Shown one piece after another: positions 36,982 to 45,159 of a DNA stretch of 64,000 bases. Source of the stretch: CAVSQX01 sp963730225 (lineage in GTDB: Bacteria; Planctomycetota; Phycisphaerae; Tepidisphaerales; Tepidisphaeraceae); assembly GCA_963730225.1 (NCBI GenBank), contig CAVSQX010000004.1:806001-870000 (forward strand). The letters are read 5' to 3'. Position 1 is the stretch's first letter; every line of letters starts with the position of its first letter. Both the position numbers and the translations under genes were made by a program. A model generated the notes under the pieces. That model had not been told where the DNA came from and did not search any database. It saw only the letters and a program-made list of their open reading frames with translations.

Positions 36982-37866
36982 TCAGTCCAGGCCCAGCTTC
37001 TTCTTCTTCTCCTCCCATTCGGCCGCTTCGCGCTTGTTGTCACTGGCCAGCGGCTTGCGATCGCGGACGGCGTCGATCTCCAGCCGGGAGAGAATCAGAG
37101 ACTGCATGTGGTAATCGACAAACGCCTCAGCGGCGATCGGTACGATCGGCTGAATCAGGGCGAACATGGCGTTGGCGTAATCGCGGATTTCCTGCTGGGC
37201 GTGGGCGTCCATGCGCAAGGATAGAAAATGAAAAATGTTGTGCAGATCGCACTTCCAATACCACTCGGTGTAAACGCTCACCGGCAGAGCGATGCGGGCC
37301 AACTCGCGCGAGACGCCTTTTTCGATGATCTGTTCGTACTGCGCATAGTTGGATTCGACTTTGCTCAGATGCTCCAGAAATTCCTGCGCCGTCAATGCGT
37401 CGGTCGTCTCTTCACCTCCCTGGCGATTGGAGAAGCTTTGCTGGCGGATGTTTTCCGGCGACGGGTGATAGAACCGGTCGCGCACGATCGAATATCGAGC
37501 CGAATATTCATTCACGTTGGCCGTTCGATGGCGAATCCACTGGCGGGCCACAAAAATCGGCATGACGTGATGGAATTTGAACTCGACCATCTCAAACGGC
37601 GTGGTGTGGCGATGGCGAGCGAGATAACGGATCAAACCGCGATCCTCGCTCAATTGCTTGGTGCCGGCGCCGTAGGAAACTCGAGCCGCCTGGACGATGG
37701 CGGAATCCGCGGTCTTGCCCGCCGGCGTCAGACGCGGCATCACGTCGATCAGCGCAACCAGGCCATGATCGTGCACCTTGATCTCCCAGCGAGCCGAGCC
37801 GTCCATCACATCGTGCACGGGGCCTTCGAAGGGAGTCCGATTAATTTGAGGATCCGACCCATCCAT
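36982..37866 (-). CDS. thyX: flavin-dependent thymidylate synthase
   Basis: A 294-residue FAD enzyme that methylates dUMP to dTMP using methylene-tetrahydrofolate and NADPH. The ThyX motif is RHRTANVNEYSARYS at residues 112-126 and is complete. FEMVEFKFHHVMPIFVARQW precedes it, and WKCDLHNIFHFLSLRMDAHAQ is the conserved C-terminal flavin/substrate region. The start MDGSDPQINR at 37866 gives family-like length; an earlier ATG at 37899 adds 11 residues. No thyA is seen nearby. It lies downstream of a membrane protein gene on the same strand. Confidence 0.95.
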   Translation of the reverse strand: MDGSDPQINRTPFEGPVHDVMDGSARWEIKVHDHGLVALIDVMPRLTPAGKTADSAIVQAARVSYGAGTKQLSEDRGLIRYLARHRHTTPFEMVEFKFHHVMPIFVARQWIRHRTANVNEYSARYSIVRDRFYHPSPENIRQQSFSNRQGGEETTDALTAQEFLEHLSKVESNYAQYEQIIEKGVSRELARIALPVSVYTEWYWKCDLHNIFHFLSLRMDAHAQQEIRDYANAMFALIQPIVPIAAEAFVDYHMQSLILSRLEIDAVRDRKPLASDNKREAAEWEEKKKKLGLD

Positions 37867-37906
37867 GACGGGGCATGATACCGGCCGCCCGAAATGCAAT
37901 GCAACT

Positions 37907-38968
37907 CTACCATTGAGTCAACAGAACGTTCAGCAGGAGGTAGATGCTGTAGCCGCAGATCAGGCCAAGGCCGTGCGATCTCGCAACGGTCCAGCGGCCC
38001 AGTGCGGGGGGAACGAGAAACAACCCGAGGATGATCAAGGCCACGATATCCAATCGCCAAACGGCCACCGGAAGGAGCACGGGTCCACCCGCGATGAGAA
38101 ACGGCTGCAAAAACTGCGGCAGATGCCAGGGATGATCGGCAAGAAAGCCGCGCAGATAGCTGAAAGCGATGATGAGCGGCGTCAGGGCACAGATGTTCAG
38201 CAGTGCCAGGCCAACCTGGGAGGTGATGGCGGTCCATGATTGGCCGCGCTTTACCAGATCGACGCTTGCGATGAGCAGCGGCAGCACCAGCACGGGGCTC
38301 AAAAATGTTGCTGAGAGCAGACCGGCCGTGACCAGCGGGCCGGCATCGCCGGCGTGATCGACGCCGCGCACGGCGGCCCAGGCGCCGAGAAACGCCAACA
38401 TCAGTGACAAAATAAGCTGCACAGATCGCAGCATCCCAAATCGCGGCAGCGGCGATGGATCGGCGGCTTGGTCTGGCGCGCGCAACAGAAGGATCACGAT
38501 TCCCTCCAGCGCCAGCGCAACGGCGTGAAAGATCGTCAACTCGCCATGGAAACCAGCCAGGAAAACCAAAAGTGCCGCCGGCAGAACCATCGTCAAGACA
38601 TTCCGGCCCGAAGGGGGTCCCAAACGCGCGCTCAGAAGAATCACGATCCCGCTGCCCAAAGCCAGGGCGGCGACAGCGGTCGAAAAGATAATCCCCATCG
38701 CGACAGCGGGTCGATTCAACAGCATTGCGCCCAGCGCCACGGCCGCGATGGGAATCCAATGACCCAAGGCCATTTTCCCGGCGGTTGGAGCCGCGGCGCC
38801 GATCAACGCGTCGGCGGCGAATCGGGCGGCGATCCAAAGAGCCACCGCCGCGCCTATCAGGAGAAGCAAGCCCGAATTATTTTGCAACTGAAGCGCCGCC
38901 GATGGCATCAACAGGATCGTCGTGCCAAGCGTTACGGATGTCCAGCGACGGGCAACCATCGCCCCCAT
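37907..38968 (-). CDS. multi-pass membrane protein, possibly a divergent cation/Ca2+ exchanger
   Basis: A 353-residue protein with ten or eleven predicted helices. Two regions, GIIFSTAVAALALGSGIVIL and LSATFLSPVLVLPLLIASVDLVKRGQ followed by TSQVGLALLNICALTPL, have the spacing and small residues of the alpha repeats of CaCA exchangers, but lack the usual acidic GTSLPE signature, so the assignment is weak. It may be a non-transporting relative. The ATG at 38968 lies within a palindrome; MVARRW at 38959 is an alternative. It is upstream of thyX with 40 bases between. Confidence 0.5.
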   Translation of the reverse strand: MGAMVARRWTSVTLGTTILLMPSAALQLQNNSGLLLLIGAAVALWIAARFAADALIGAAAPTAGKMALGHWIPIAAVALGAMLLNRPAVAMGIIFSTAVAALALGSGIVILLSARLGPPSGRNVLTMVLPAALLVFLAGFHGELTIFHAVALALEGIVILLLRAPDQAADPSPLPRFGMLRSVQLILSLMLAFLGAWAAVRGVDHAGDAGPLVTAGLLSATFLSPVLVLPLLIASVDLVKRGQSWTAITSQVGLALLNICALTPLIIAFSYLRGFLADHPWHLPQFLQPFLIAGGPVLLPVAVWRLDIVALIILGLFLVPPALGRWTVARSHGLGLICGYSIYLLLNVLLTQW

Positions 38969-39005
38969 TTGACCCGGCGTGATTCACGCCGGGCCAAATG
39001 GGGGT
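38962..39005. repeat. near-perfect 20-bp-stem palindrome at divergent gene starts
   Basis: CCCCATTTG-A-CCCGGCGTGA and its reverse complement TCACGCCGGG-C-CAAATGGGG form a hairpin with one mismatch and almost no loop. It covers the start codon of the minus-strand membrane protein gene and stands 117 bases before the PilZ gene. It could be a repeat element or an operator. Confidence 0.8.
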
Positions 39006-39121
39006 GTAAGGCGATTCGCAGGAGCCCTGTGTTCGGGTCCGATAAGCGTCAATCTTCCGCCCTTCACCTTGCTTTCCCAAAGTCGCAAAAGTCGGGATTC
39101 GGCCGAGCCGATACGAGGGCC

Positions 39122-39586
39122 ATGACGACACTCCATCAAAAGAAGTCGCAAAAAGCCGGGTTCAAAGTGGGAGTCGATTCGAAGGGCGACGAGCGCCGGG
39201 AATATCGGCGGCACGACATGGAGCAGCAAGGCATCGCGGTGGATCGCTGGGATGGAACCAAGCGAGCACCCAAATCCTTCGGAAGGATCGTCGACATCAG
39301 CGCGGGCGGCGTGCGGATTCGCACCGACCAGGCCAATGTGAAACCCGATGGTCAAATTCGACTTCGGCTGGAGTTGCCGGACTACGCCGGAATCTGCCCC
39401 TTTGTGGATACCTCGTCCGGCGACGCCGAGCCCAAACGGGAATGGGTGGGATGGATGGCCATCGCTCGCGTGGAGCCCAGCGAACGGCAGGATGAATACG
39501 AGATCGCCGGCCGGCTGGTGGACATGGACGAGATGGATCGAGGAATGCTGGGCCTGTATCTTTCGACGCAGCCACTGGCCGCGTGA
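39122..39586 (+). CDS. PilZ-domain cyclic di-GMP receptor protein
   Basis: A 154-residue single-domain protein. The PilZ signature is present: RREYRRHDM (the RxxxR turn) at about residues 25-33 and DISAGGVRI (D/N-x-S-x-x-G) at about 58-66, which together bind cyclic di-GMP. A beta-barrel follows (GQIRLRLELPD, EWVGWMAIARVEP, EIAGRLVDMDE). ATG 39122 is chosen because MTTLHQKK follows a GAGGG; the frame upstream overlaps the membrane protein. No effector domain is attached. With an HD-GYP protein at 10180 and flagellar genes later, c-di-GMP signalling in this organism is plausible. Confidence 0.85.
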   Translation: MTTLHQKKSQKAGFKVGVDSKGDERREYRRHDMEQQGIAVDRWDGTKRAPKSFGRIVDISAGGVRIRTDQANVKPDGQIRLRLELPDYAGICPFVDTSSGDAEPKREWVGWMAIARVEPSERQDEYEIAGRLVDMDEMDRGMLGLYLSTQPLAA

Positions 39587-39599
39587 GTCGCACGAGCCG

Positions 39600-40163
39600 T
39601 CACGCCAATTCTGATCCGTGACGCCGTTCGGCGAAGGCAAAAATCACTCGCACAATTCCAAGAAGAACCAGGATGAATCCGCCCGCCATGGCGATAACGG
39701 CGACGGCGATCGCATCCTGAGCACGATTCCATTGATCCATGGCGGGATCCATTCCCGGACCCATCGGCATTCCCGGTCGGCCGATCGGGCCGTCGCGCAT
39801 TTCCGGTGGACCGCCGCCGGGGCCGAAATCGTCCTGGCGGGGTTGCGGCGGACGGGCGATGGGCTGGCTCGTGGTCGCTTCGCGCCGCGGCGGCATTTTT
39901 ACTTCGGATGCAGAACTGCGAATCGTGCCACCGATCAGAAACAGCGCGACTCCCAGGACAAGCGATAACACGCCGCGTCGCAGCGATATCAGCCAAAGCG
40001 GTGGTCCGGGCAGCTTGGTCAGGCCCTTTTCCAGAGCGGATTGCATCAACAGATACTGCAATCGCATCCGCTGCCATCGCAGCAGTACAGCACCGCCGAT
40101 CAAAAACAGCGCCGCTACCGCCCCGAAGCCAACGGCAAACATCTGGCCAGTGGGTCCGAACAT
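39600..40163 (-). CDS. membrane protein with Pro/Gly-rich loop, hypothetical
   Basis: A 187-residue protein with three likely helices: residues 10-28, 63-82 and 150-172. Between the second and third lies a loop of about 65 residues rich in Pro, Gly, Met and Arg (ARPPQPRQDDFGPGGGPPEM, then GRPGMPMGPGMD), probably unfolded. Similar proteins next to sigma-factor genes are known, but no family name is claimed. It is divergent from the ECF sigma gene, sharing a 167-base region, and converges on the PilZ gene. Confidence 0.6.
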   Translation of the reverse strand: MFGPTGQMFAVGFGAVAALFLIGGAVLLRWQRMRLQYLLMQSALEKGLTKLPGPPLWLISLRRGVLSLVLGVALFLIGGTIRSSASEVKMPPRREATTSQPIARPPQPRQDDFGPGGGPPEMRDGPIGRPGMPMGPGMDPAMDQWNRAQDAIAVAVIAMAGGFILVLLGIVRVIFAFAERRHGSELA

Positions 40164-40330
40164 GAGTCGCTCCTGACGTGTTCTACAGCGTTAGTGCTCA
40201 AATCGCATCGAAGGTTTCAGCGAACTGGTTTTATCGCAGAAAAGAGGCGTTTTTTGAATTAACATGGGCGTTTGTGAAACCGTCCGGGGATAGTGCGGCA
40301 CCAACGAATCGAGGGCGCGAAGGACCGGAC

Positions 40331-40858
40331 GTGGAGCTGGAGCAACTACGACGGCAAAACGCCGGTGCGTTCGCTCAACTCGTTGATCGGCATCAGAAAA
40401 TGGTGCTGGGATTGGGTCAATCGCTTGGTCTGCGCGGAGCCGATCTGGACGACGCGGCAGCCGAGGCGTTTGCCGCGGTGTACCGAGCGATTCCGAGGTT
40501 TGAAGGCAAGTCGGAACTTGGAACCTGGGTTTATCGCATCGCGTATCGGGTGATCGTCAAGGCTCGAGAGAAACGAAAAAGGCAAAGGACCGACGAATTG
40601 CCGGACGACACGGCGGCCACGGCCGCAGGACCGCGCGATTTGCTGGAGCAGGGAGAAATGGCAGCGGCGGTCTGGGCGGCGGTGCAGCGGCTGGATGTTC
40701 GACAGGCAACGGCGGTGGAATTATTCTATCGTCGGGATTGGCCGATCGAGAAGATCGCGGAAATGATGAATTGCCCCGTCGGAACGGTGAAGACGCTGTT
40801 GTTTCGGGCCCGGCAGCGATTGAAGGAGATTCTGCGAAAGCAGGAGATGTTCCCATGA
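40331..40858 (+). CDS. ECF-type RNA polymerase sigma factor
   Basis: A 175-residue sigma-70 relative with region 2 (AFAQLVDRHQKMVLGLGQSL, ADLDDAAAEAFAAVYRAIP, GTWVYRIAYRVIV) and region 4 (TAVELFYRRDWPIEKIAEMM, CPVGTVKTLLFRARQRLKEI). GTG 40331 is chosen because GAAGGA lies six bases upstream and the length is typical for the group; GTGs at 40274 and 40178 remain open alternatives. Its stop overlaps the ATG of the next gene (ATGA), so sigma factor and putative anti-sigma factor are coupled. The promoters it reads are unknown. Confidence 0.85.
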   Translation: MELEQLRRQNAGAFAQLVDRHQKMVLGLGQSLGLRGADLDDAAAEAFAAVYRAIPRFEGKSELGTWVYRIAYRVIVKAREKRKRQRTDELPDDTAATAAGPRDLLEQGEMAAAVWAAVQRLDVRQATAVELFYRRDWPIEKIAEMMNCPVGTVKTLLFRARQRLKEILRKQEMFP

Positions 40859-41271
40859 CCGAGGATCGGTTCGATGAATTTGACGAGATGCTGAGCCGGG
40901 CGATGCGAAGCCGGCCGGAGCCGATTGCGCCCGCCGATTTGGCTCAGCGGGCGATGCGGATTGCTCGGGAATCTCGAACGTCACATTGGATTCGCTGGGT
41001 CAATGCCGCGGCGACGATCGCGGCAGTGGGAGTATTCGTATCCGTCTCGTATTTGTTGCTTCGGTCTCGACTGGCCAGCGGCGGATTTGGCGACTGGTGG
41101 CAGAGCAGCAGCAGTTCCTCCAGCACGACTTCGAGCACGACGTCCGGCTCGACGGATTGGATGCTGATCGTCGCGCTGACCGTCATCGCGGCGGTGGTTA
41201 TCACGCTGGCTCAACGAACTCTGGGATCGAATGAATCGGAAACGTTTTGGGCTGGTGAATTGGTCGCGTGA
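40855..41271 (+). CDS. putative anti-sigma factor, membrane protein
   Basis: A 138-residue protein overlapping the sigma gene by four bases. An acidic N-terminal cytoplasmic part (MTEDRFDEFDEMLSRAMRSR, residues 1-45) is followed by two helices (about 55-72 and 98-118), separated by a Ser/Thr-rich loop (SSSSSTTSSTTSG). There is no zinc-binding HxxxCxxC motif, so it is not a ZAS-type anti-sigma. The role is inferred from gene order only. A palindromic repeat follows its stop by 11 bases. Confidence 0.6.
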   Translation: MTEDRFDEFDEMLSRAMRSRPEPIAPADLAQRAMRIARESRTSHWIRWVNAAATIAAVGVFVSVSYLLLRSRLASGGFGDWWQSSSSSSSTTSSTTSGSTDWMLIVALTVIAAVVITLAQRTLGSNESETFWAGELVA

Positions 41272-41282
41272 ATCGGCGGGGA

Positions 41283-41373
41283 TTAACCACAGAGACACAG
41301 AGGCACAGAGAAAACTCGAACTGAAATTTTCCTATCTTTCGCTTTCTCTGTGGCTCTGTGCCTCTGTGTTTAT
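41283..41373. repeat. long inverted repeat, CACAGAGGCACAGAGAA family
   Basis: Left arm 41283-41312 (TTAACCACAGAGACACAGAGG...) and right arm 41343-41373 (...CTGTGCCTCTGTGTTTATA) are reverse complements with few mismatches, spaced by 30 bases. It fills the gap between two convergent genes (anti-sigma and ribBA) and is related to the copies at 25817-25913 and 30957-30988. Confidence 0.85.
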
Positions 41374-41387
41374 ATCTCCGCCGAGCA

Positions 41388-42611
41388 TCAGAGATGATGT
41401 CCGAGTTTTGATTTCTTTGTTTGCAGGTATCGCTCGTTGTGCTCGCCCGGGGGAATGCGGATGGGAACCTCCTCCACGACGGTAAGTCCGTACCCATCGA
41501 TGCCGTAAATTTTCTTGGGATTGTTGGTCAATATCCGCAATTTGGTCAGACCCAGATCGCGCAGAATCTGGCTGCCGATGCCGTAATCGCGCTTGTCGGG
41601 CGGAAGACCCAGCCGTTGATTGGCTTCGACGGTGTCCAGCCCGCGATCCTGTAAAGCGTAAGCATGGAGCTTGTTGGCCAGGCCGATCCCGCGGCCTTCC
41701 TGGCGAAGATAGAGCAGCACGCCTTTTCCAGCTTTTTCAATCATTTCCATGGCGGTGGAAAGTTGTGGGCCGCAGTCGCAGCGAGCAGAGCCGAAGATGT
41801 CGCCGGTGAGGCATTCGCTGTGAACTCGAACCAGAATCGGCTCGGTTTGGACGATGGATTTGCCGTCGGGGCCGAGATCGCCGACGCCGCCTTTGCACAG
41901 GGCCAAATGCGGTTGGGGATCGACGACGCTCTGGTAAGCGTGCAATGTGAAAGGACCCCAGCGCGTTGGAAGCGCGACGGTTTCGATGCGTTTGACGAAT
42001 TGCTCGCGCTTCAGGCGGTAGCTGATGAGATCGGCTATGGTGCAGATTCGCAGGCCGTGCTGCTGGCAGAAAAGCTCCAGTTGCGGGCGTCGCATCATGG
42101 TGCCGTCTTCGCTGATGACTTCGCATCCGACGCCGACGGGCTTGAAGCCGGCCAGGGTGCAGAGATCGATGATGGCTTCGGTGTGACCGGCACGGACCAG
42201 AACACCGCCGGGCTCGGCTCGAAGGGGAATGATATGGCCGGGGCGGGCCAGATCCTCGGGAGCGGCGGCGTCATCGATGAAAACGGCGACGGTTGCGGCG
42301 CGATCGAAAGCGGAGACGCCGGTGGTGGTGCCGCGAATGGCGTCGACGGTTTCAGCCATGGCGGTGCCGTGACGAGCGGTGTTCAACTTCGTCATCATCG
42401 GGATCTTCAGTTGCGAAAGACGATTGGGCGTCATGGGAACGAACGGCACACCGCGGCCGAATCGGATCATGAAGTTGATGGCCGCCGGCGTGCAGTGCTG
42501 GGCGGCGATGATCAGGTCGCCTTCGTTTTCGCGATCCTCATCGTCGACCAGAACCAGCATTTTGCCGGCTCGCAGTTCTTCGATGGCTTCTGGAATCGAG
42601 GCAAAGGCCAT
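41388..42611 (-). CDS. ribBA: bifunctional DHBP synthase / GTP cyclohydrolase II (riboflavin synthesis)
   Basis: A 407-residue fusion. The N-terminal RibB part (1-200) has VDDEDRENEGDLI, HGTAMAETVDAIRGTTTGVS, RPGHIIPLRAEPGGVL and GHTEAIIDLCTLAGF. The C-terminal RibA part has the zinc motif CLTGDIFGSARCDCG (three Cys), LLYLRQEGRGIGL and LGLPPDKRDYGIGSQIL with the catalytic Asp/Arg/Tyr positions. It makes both early riboflavin precursors, from ribulose 5-phosphate and from GTP. ATG 42611 gives the family start MAFASIPEAIEEL. The upstream pgsA-like gene ends 7 bases before, in the same direction. Confidence 0.95.
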   Translation of the reverse strand: MAFASIPEAIEELRAGKMLVLVDDEDRENEGDLIIAAQHCTPAAINFMIRFGRGVPFVPMTPNRLSQLKIPMMTKLNTARHGTAMAETVDAIRGTTTGVSAFDRAATVAVFIDDAAAPEDLARPGHIIPLRAEPGGVLVRAGHTEAIIDLCTLAGFKPVGVGCEVISEDGTMMRRPQLELFCQQHGLRICTIADLISYRLKREQFVKRIETVALPTRWGPFTLHAYQSVVDPQPHLALCKGGVGDLGPDGKSIVQTEPILVRVHSECLTGDIFGSARCDCGPQLSTAMEMIEKAGKGVLLYLRQEGRGIGLANKLHAYALQDRGLDTVEANQRLGLPPDKRDYGIGSQILRDLGLTKLRILTNNPKKIYGIDGYGLTVVEEVPIRIPPGEHNERYLQTKKSKLGHHL

Positions 42612-42618
42612 AAATGAA

Positions 42619-43245
42619 TTATAGACGGGCCGAGCGTAACTGCATCGCACCCTGGCAGGAGTAATCCCAGGCGGCCAGCGCGGTGAACCAAACGGTGCCC
42701 CACCAGAGGGACCAAATCAGGACGGCGGCAAAAGCGGGGCGAAACCGGGCGAAATCAGGGGCCAGGAGCGTCGCCAGAATCAGGGCGGCTTGAATCAGCG
42801 TGTCGATCTTTCCGCTGGACCGCGCCGCGATTTTCACATCGCCGAGCTGATGGAATACGACCAAAATGCCAAGGATGACGCCAAAGTCCTTGAGGTAGAC
42901 ACCCAACACGACGGGCCATGGAATCGCAAATCCGGCAAGTGGATGCCTGGCGAGGCATAGAAGCAGCAGCGAGCCGGAAAGCAGCAGTTTGTCGGCGATC
43001 GGATCGAGCAACGTTCCCAGCGGCGTAATCTGGTGCAGTCGGCGGGCAAGGTAGCCGTCGAGAATGTCGGTGAGAGACAGGAACGTGATAAGCCCGACGA
43101 GCATCCAGCGAAGCCGATTGGAACGGAAGCCGGGTGATTGGTTAAGCAGGATCAACAGCCAGAAGACACCGGGGAGGAGAGCGAGCCGAAGGATCGTGAT
43201 GCTCATCGGCCAACTGGCAAATCGGGGCAGCGCGGCGGAATTCAT
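42619..43245 (-). CDS. second CDP-alcohol phosphatidyltransferase family protein
   Basis: A 208-residue membrane protein with the intact motif DILDGYLAR, eight residues, Gly, three residues, Asp, three residues, Asp (LDPIADK). Five or six helices are predicted. It resembles PgsA but differs much from the pgsA at 23648, so it may make another phospholipid (for example cardiolipin or a phosphatidylinositol-type lipid); sequence alone does not decide. ATG 43245 overlaps the GNAT gene stop by ATGA, and ribBA follows after 7 bases, giving a three-gene unit. Confidence 0.8.
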   Translation of the reverse strand: MNSAALPRFASWPMSITILRLALLPGVFWLLILLNQSPGFRSNRLRWMLVGLITFLSLTDILDGYLARRLHQITPLGTLLDPIADKLLLSGSLLLLCLARHPLAGFAIPWPVVLGVYLKDFGVILGILVVFHQLGDVKIAARSSGKIDTLIQAALILATLLAPDFARFRPAFAAVLIWSLWWGTVWFTALAAWDYSCQGAMQLRSARL

Positions 43246-43862
43246 AGATCCAGACAATAGCGGCATTTCTCCCGTTCGCCGCGGGCGTAAAGCTCGTGGG
43301 TGGAGGGAAGGCTGACGATTTCAACCATTTTCGCGCCCAGGCGTTCGCAGGTTCGGCGGGAGGCAAAGTTCTGCGGATTGCAGGTGATCCACAACTGTTT
43401 CATACCGTGCCGACGAGCCAGGGGCAGCAGCAAACGGGAAGCGCGCTCGGCGAGCCGGTGGCCACGGGCGGGCGGATAGACGTTGTAACCGATGTGGCCG
43501 ATGTAGAGCAGCAGATTCGGATCGTCGCCGATGCGCAAACCGACGCCGCCTGCAATGCGGACGGGTGCGGGATCGGCCAGGCGCATCCAGAAATGATAGC
43601 TGGGGCAGCGACGCAACGCCGGATCGCCAGAATGCCGGCCGCGTGGAGCGGCGGCGAGAAAGTCGACCAACGTCTGCCGGGTGATCCGCGACATTTCCGG
43701 CGCGATCGCCAAGGTGGTCGGATGGCGGCAAGCGGCCAGGACGGCGGGAACTTCGGCTTCGCTCGGAACAATCAATTCCAGATCGCTGTCCACGAGCGGA
43801 CCGGGATCGAGGAATTCAAAGGCCTGGCGCGAGGAGTCGATTCCGCTGTACATGGCGCCCAT
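43242..43862 (-). CDS. GNAT-family N-acetyltransferase
   Basis: A 206-residue protein with the GNAT pattern of RimJ/RimL-type enzymes: LELIVPSEAEVPAVLAACRH, YHFWMRLADPAPVRIAGGVG, IGHIGYNVYPPARGHRLAER (acetyl-CoA loop region), LWITCNPQNFASRRTCERLG and ends with a Cys-containing tail. The acceptor is unknown. Starts at 43862 and 43853 are both possible; neither has a clear ribosome binding site. A terminator lies seven bases upstream of the first start, so the gene should have its own promoter or depend on read-through. Confidence 0.75.
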   Translation of the reverse strand: MGAMYSGIDSSRQAFEFLDPGPLVDSDLELIVPSEAEVPAVLAACRHPTTLAIAPEMSRITRQTLVDFLAAAPRGRHSGDPALRRCPSYHFWMRLADPAPVRIAGGVGLRIGDDPNLLLYIGHIGYNVYPPARGHRLAERASRLLLPLARRHGMKQLWITCNPQNFASRRTCERLGAKMVEIVSLPSTHELYARGEREKCRYCLDL

Positions 43863-43868
43863 CAGAAC

Positions 43869-43895
43869 AAAAAAAACCCCGCCGACGAGGCGAGG
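43869..43895 (-). terminator. intrinsic terminator after the coiled-coil/small membrane gene pair
   Basis: On the minus strand CCTCGCC and GGCGGGG pair (one G-T wobble) around TCGTC and are followed at once by eight T residues. It lies 35 bases after the stop of the 54-residue membrane protein gene. Confidence 0.8.
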
Positions 43896-43929
43896 CAGAC
43901 GAATTCAAATTGCCGAGCCGGCGATGGGC

Positions 43930-44094
43930 TCAGCCAAAGAGCGATTTGGCATCGCCGGTGAAAATATCGGCAGCCCGCAGAAACAAAACGACAAACGCCA
44001 ACACATTGGCCAAGCATCCGATGACAACCAGCGCGGTGTAAACATTGTTCGTCGGCTTGACGACTACGACGTTATCGGTCGGGACTCGACTCAT
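43930..44094 (-). CDS. small single-helix membrane protein
   Basis: A 54-residue protein starting MSRVPTDNVVVVKP at ATG 44094, with GGAGAGG just upstream. One or two hydrophobic spans cover residues 19-42 (TALVVIGCLANVLAFVVLFL). The frame extends to 44208 but then overlaps the coiled-coil gene, whose stop is at 44123. It lies 28 bases after that gene and before a terminator, so the two form one unit. No family recognised. Confidence 0.6.
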   Translation of the reverse strand: MSRVPTDNVVVVKPTNNVYTALVVIGCLANVLAFVVLFLRAADIFTGDAKSLFG

Positions 44095-44122
44095 GGCCTC
44101 TCCAAAGCGAAAAAGGACGGAA

Positions 44123-44989
44123 TTACAACTGGGTGCGAACCTCGGTGCCGCGCTGAACGTCGCTGATGCGCGGGCCGTCGAGCCGGCCGGTGGCCTGGTT
44201 GGGCTCAACCGATTCGATCGTCAATTGGCCCAGGAACATTCCCTTGGTTCGATCGATGACGTTGAACTGCATTCCCTTTTGCACATTGTCGGCCGCCCCG
44301 ACATTGATGGTGGCGTAGGGAATGTTATTGATAACACGCATGTCACGAATGACGCCGTTGATGGCCACGGCGCCCAGGTTGGCTTTGGTGCCGCCGACTT
44401 GATTGGGGGACAGGCCGTTGTCGCTGAGAATCTTGGTGAGGTTTTCGTTCTGGTTCTTGGCTTCGACCAGTTGCTCGGAGAAATTCTCGCGCTCGCGCAG
44501 GGCGACGTCGAGCTTGCTGGTCAGATCGGAGACGGTGATATTCATGTCGGAATTCTTGCGGACCAGACTGTCGTTATCACTGCGAAGCTGGGCGATAATG
44601 TCCTGCTGCCTGGACTTTTGATCTTCGCTGGATTTGAGGGCCTCGGTGAGACGATTGGTGTCGGCGGCGGCCAGGGCGGCAGCACTGGAGGCCTGGGCGA
44701 GGGCGGCGTCGCGCTGGGCAACCTGCGTTTGCGCAGCCGACAACTGCGTTTGCATGTCTTTGAGTCGATTGTTCACGTCGCGCACGGCGGCGTCGCAGGA
44801 TTCGCGAATGCTGTCGGCGTCGGCGCGGGCGGCGGCAGCGCTGGCTTCGGCGGCGGTCTTGGCGGCGGTGCTGGCGGTCAGCAGGCCGGCGAAATTCTCC
44901 GTCCGATTTACAAAGACAATCACGCCTGCGGCCAGCACCAGCGAAAGCACCACATGCAAGACGACGAATACTTTGGTCAGGGGATTCAA
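44123..44989 (-). CDS. membrane-anchored coiled-coil protein
   Basis: A 288-residue protein. One N-terminal helix (residues 8-27, VFVVLHVVLSLVLAAGVIVF) anchors it; residues 35-185 form a long Ala/Gln/Asp-rich coiled coil (LKDMQTQLSAAQTQVAQRDA). The C-terminal 95 residues are a small beta-rich domain (AINGVIRDMRVINNIPYATI, MQFNVIDRTKGMFLGQLTIE), resembling the MreC-type or secretion-type barrel in layout only. It likely faces outward. Cotranscribed with the small membrane gene that follows. Function unknown. Confidence 0.7.
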   Translation of the reverse strand: MNPLTKVFVVLHVVLSLVLAAGVIVFVNRTENFAGLLTASTAAKTAAEASAAAARADADSIRESCDAAVRDVNNRLKDMQTQLSAAQTQVAQRDAALAQASSAAALAAADTNRLTEALKSSEDQKSRQQDIIAQLRSDNDSLVRKNSDMNITVSDLTSKLDVALRERENFSEQLVEAKNQNENLTKILSDNGLSPNQVGGTKANLGAVAINGVIRDMRVINNIPYATINVGAADNVQKGMQFNVIDRTKGMFLGQLTIESVEPNQATGRLDGPRISDVQRGTEVRTQL

Positions 44990-45159
44990 TGCAGGCTCCT
45001 TGGACTCATGGCAACCCGGCGCCGGCCGGCAGGAACATCAACCGATTGACCCTCAAAACGACGGCGACCGGGCCACGCGCCGCAGGGTGGAATGTTAATG
45101 CGCTGGGCATTTCTGTCAAGTTTTTAACGGTTGGGCGAACAGGCGTTAGGAACAGGTAA

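Noticed and set aside
41283..41373. CRISPR-like repeat units
   Set aside because: The words form one inverted pair, not direct repeats with spacers.
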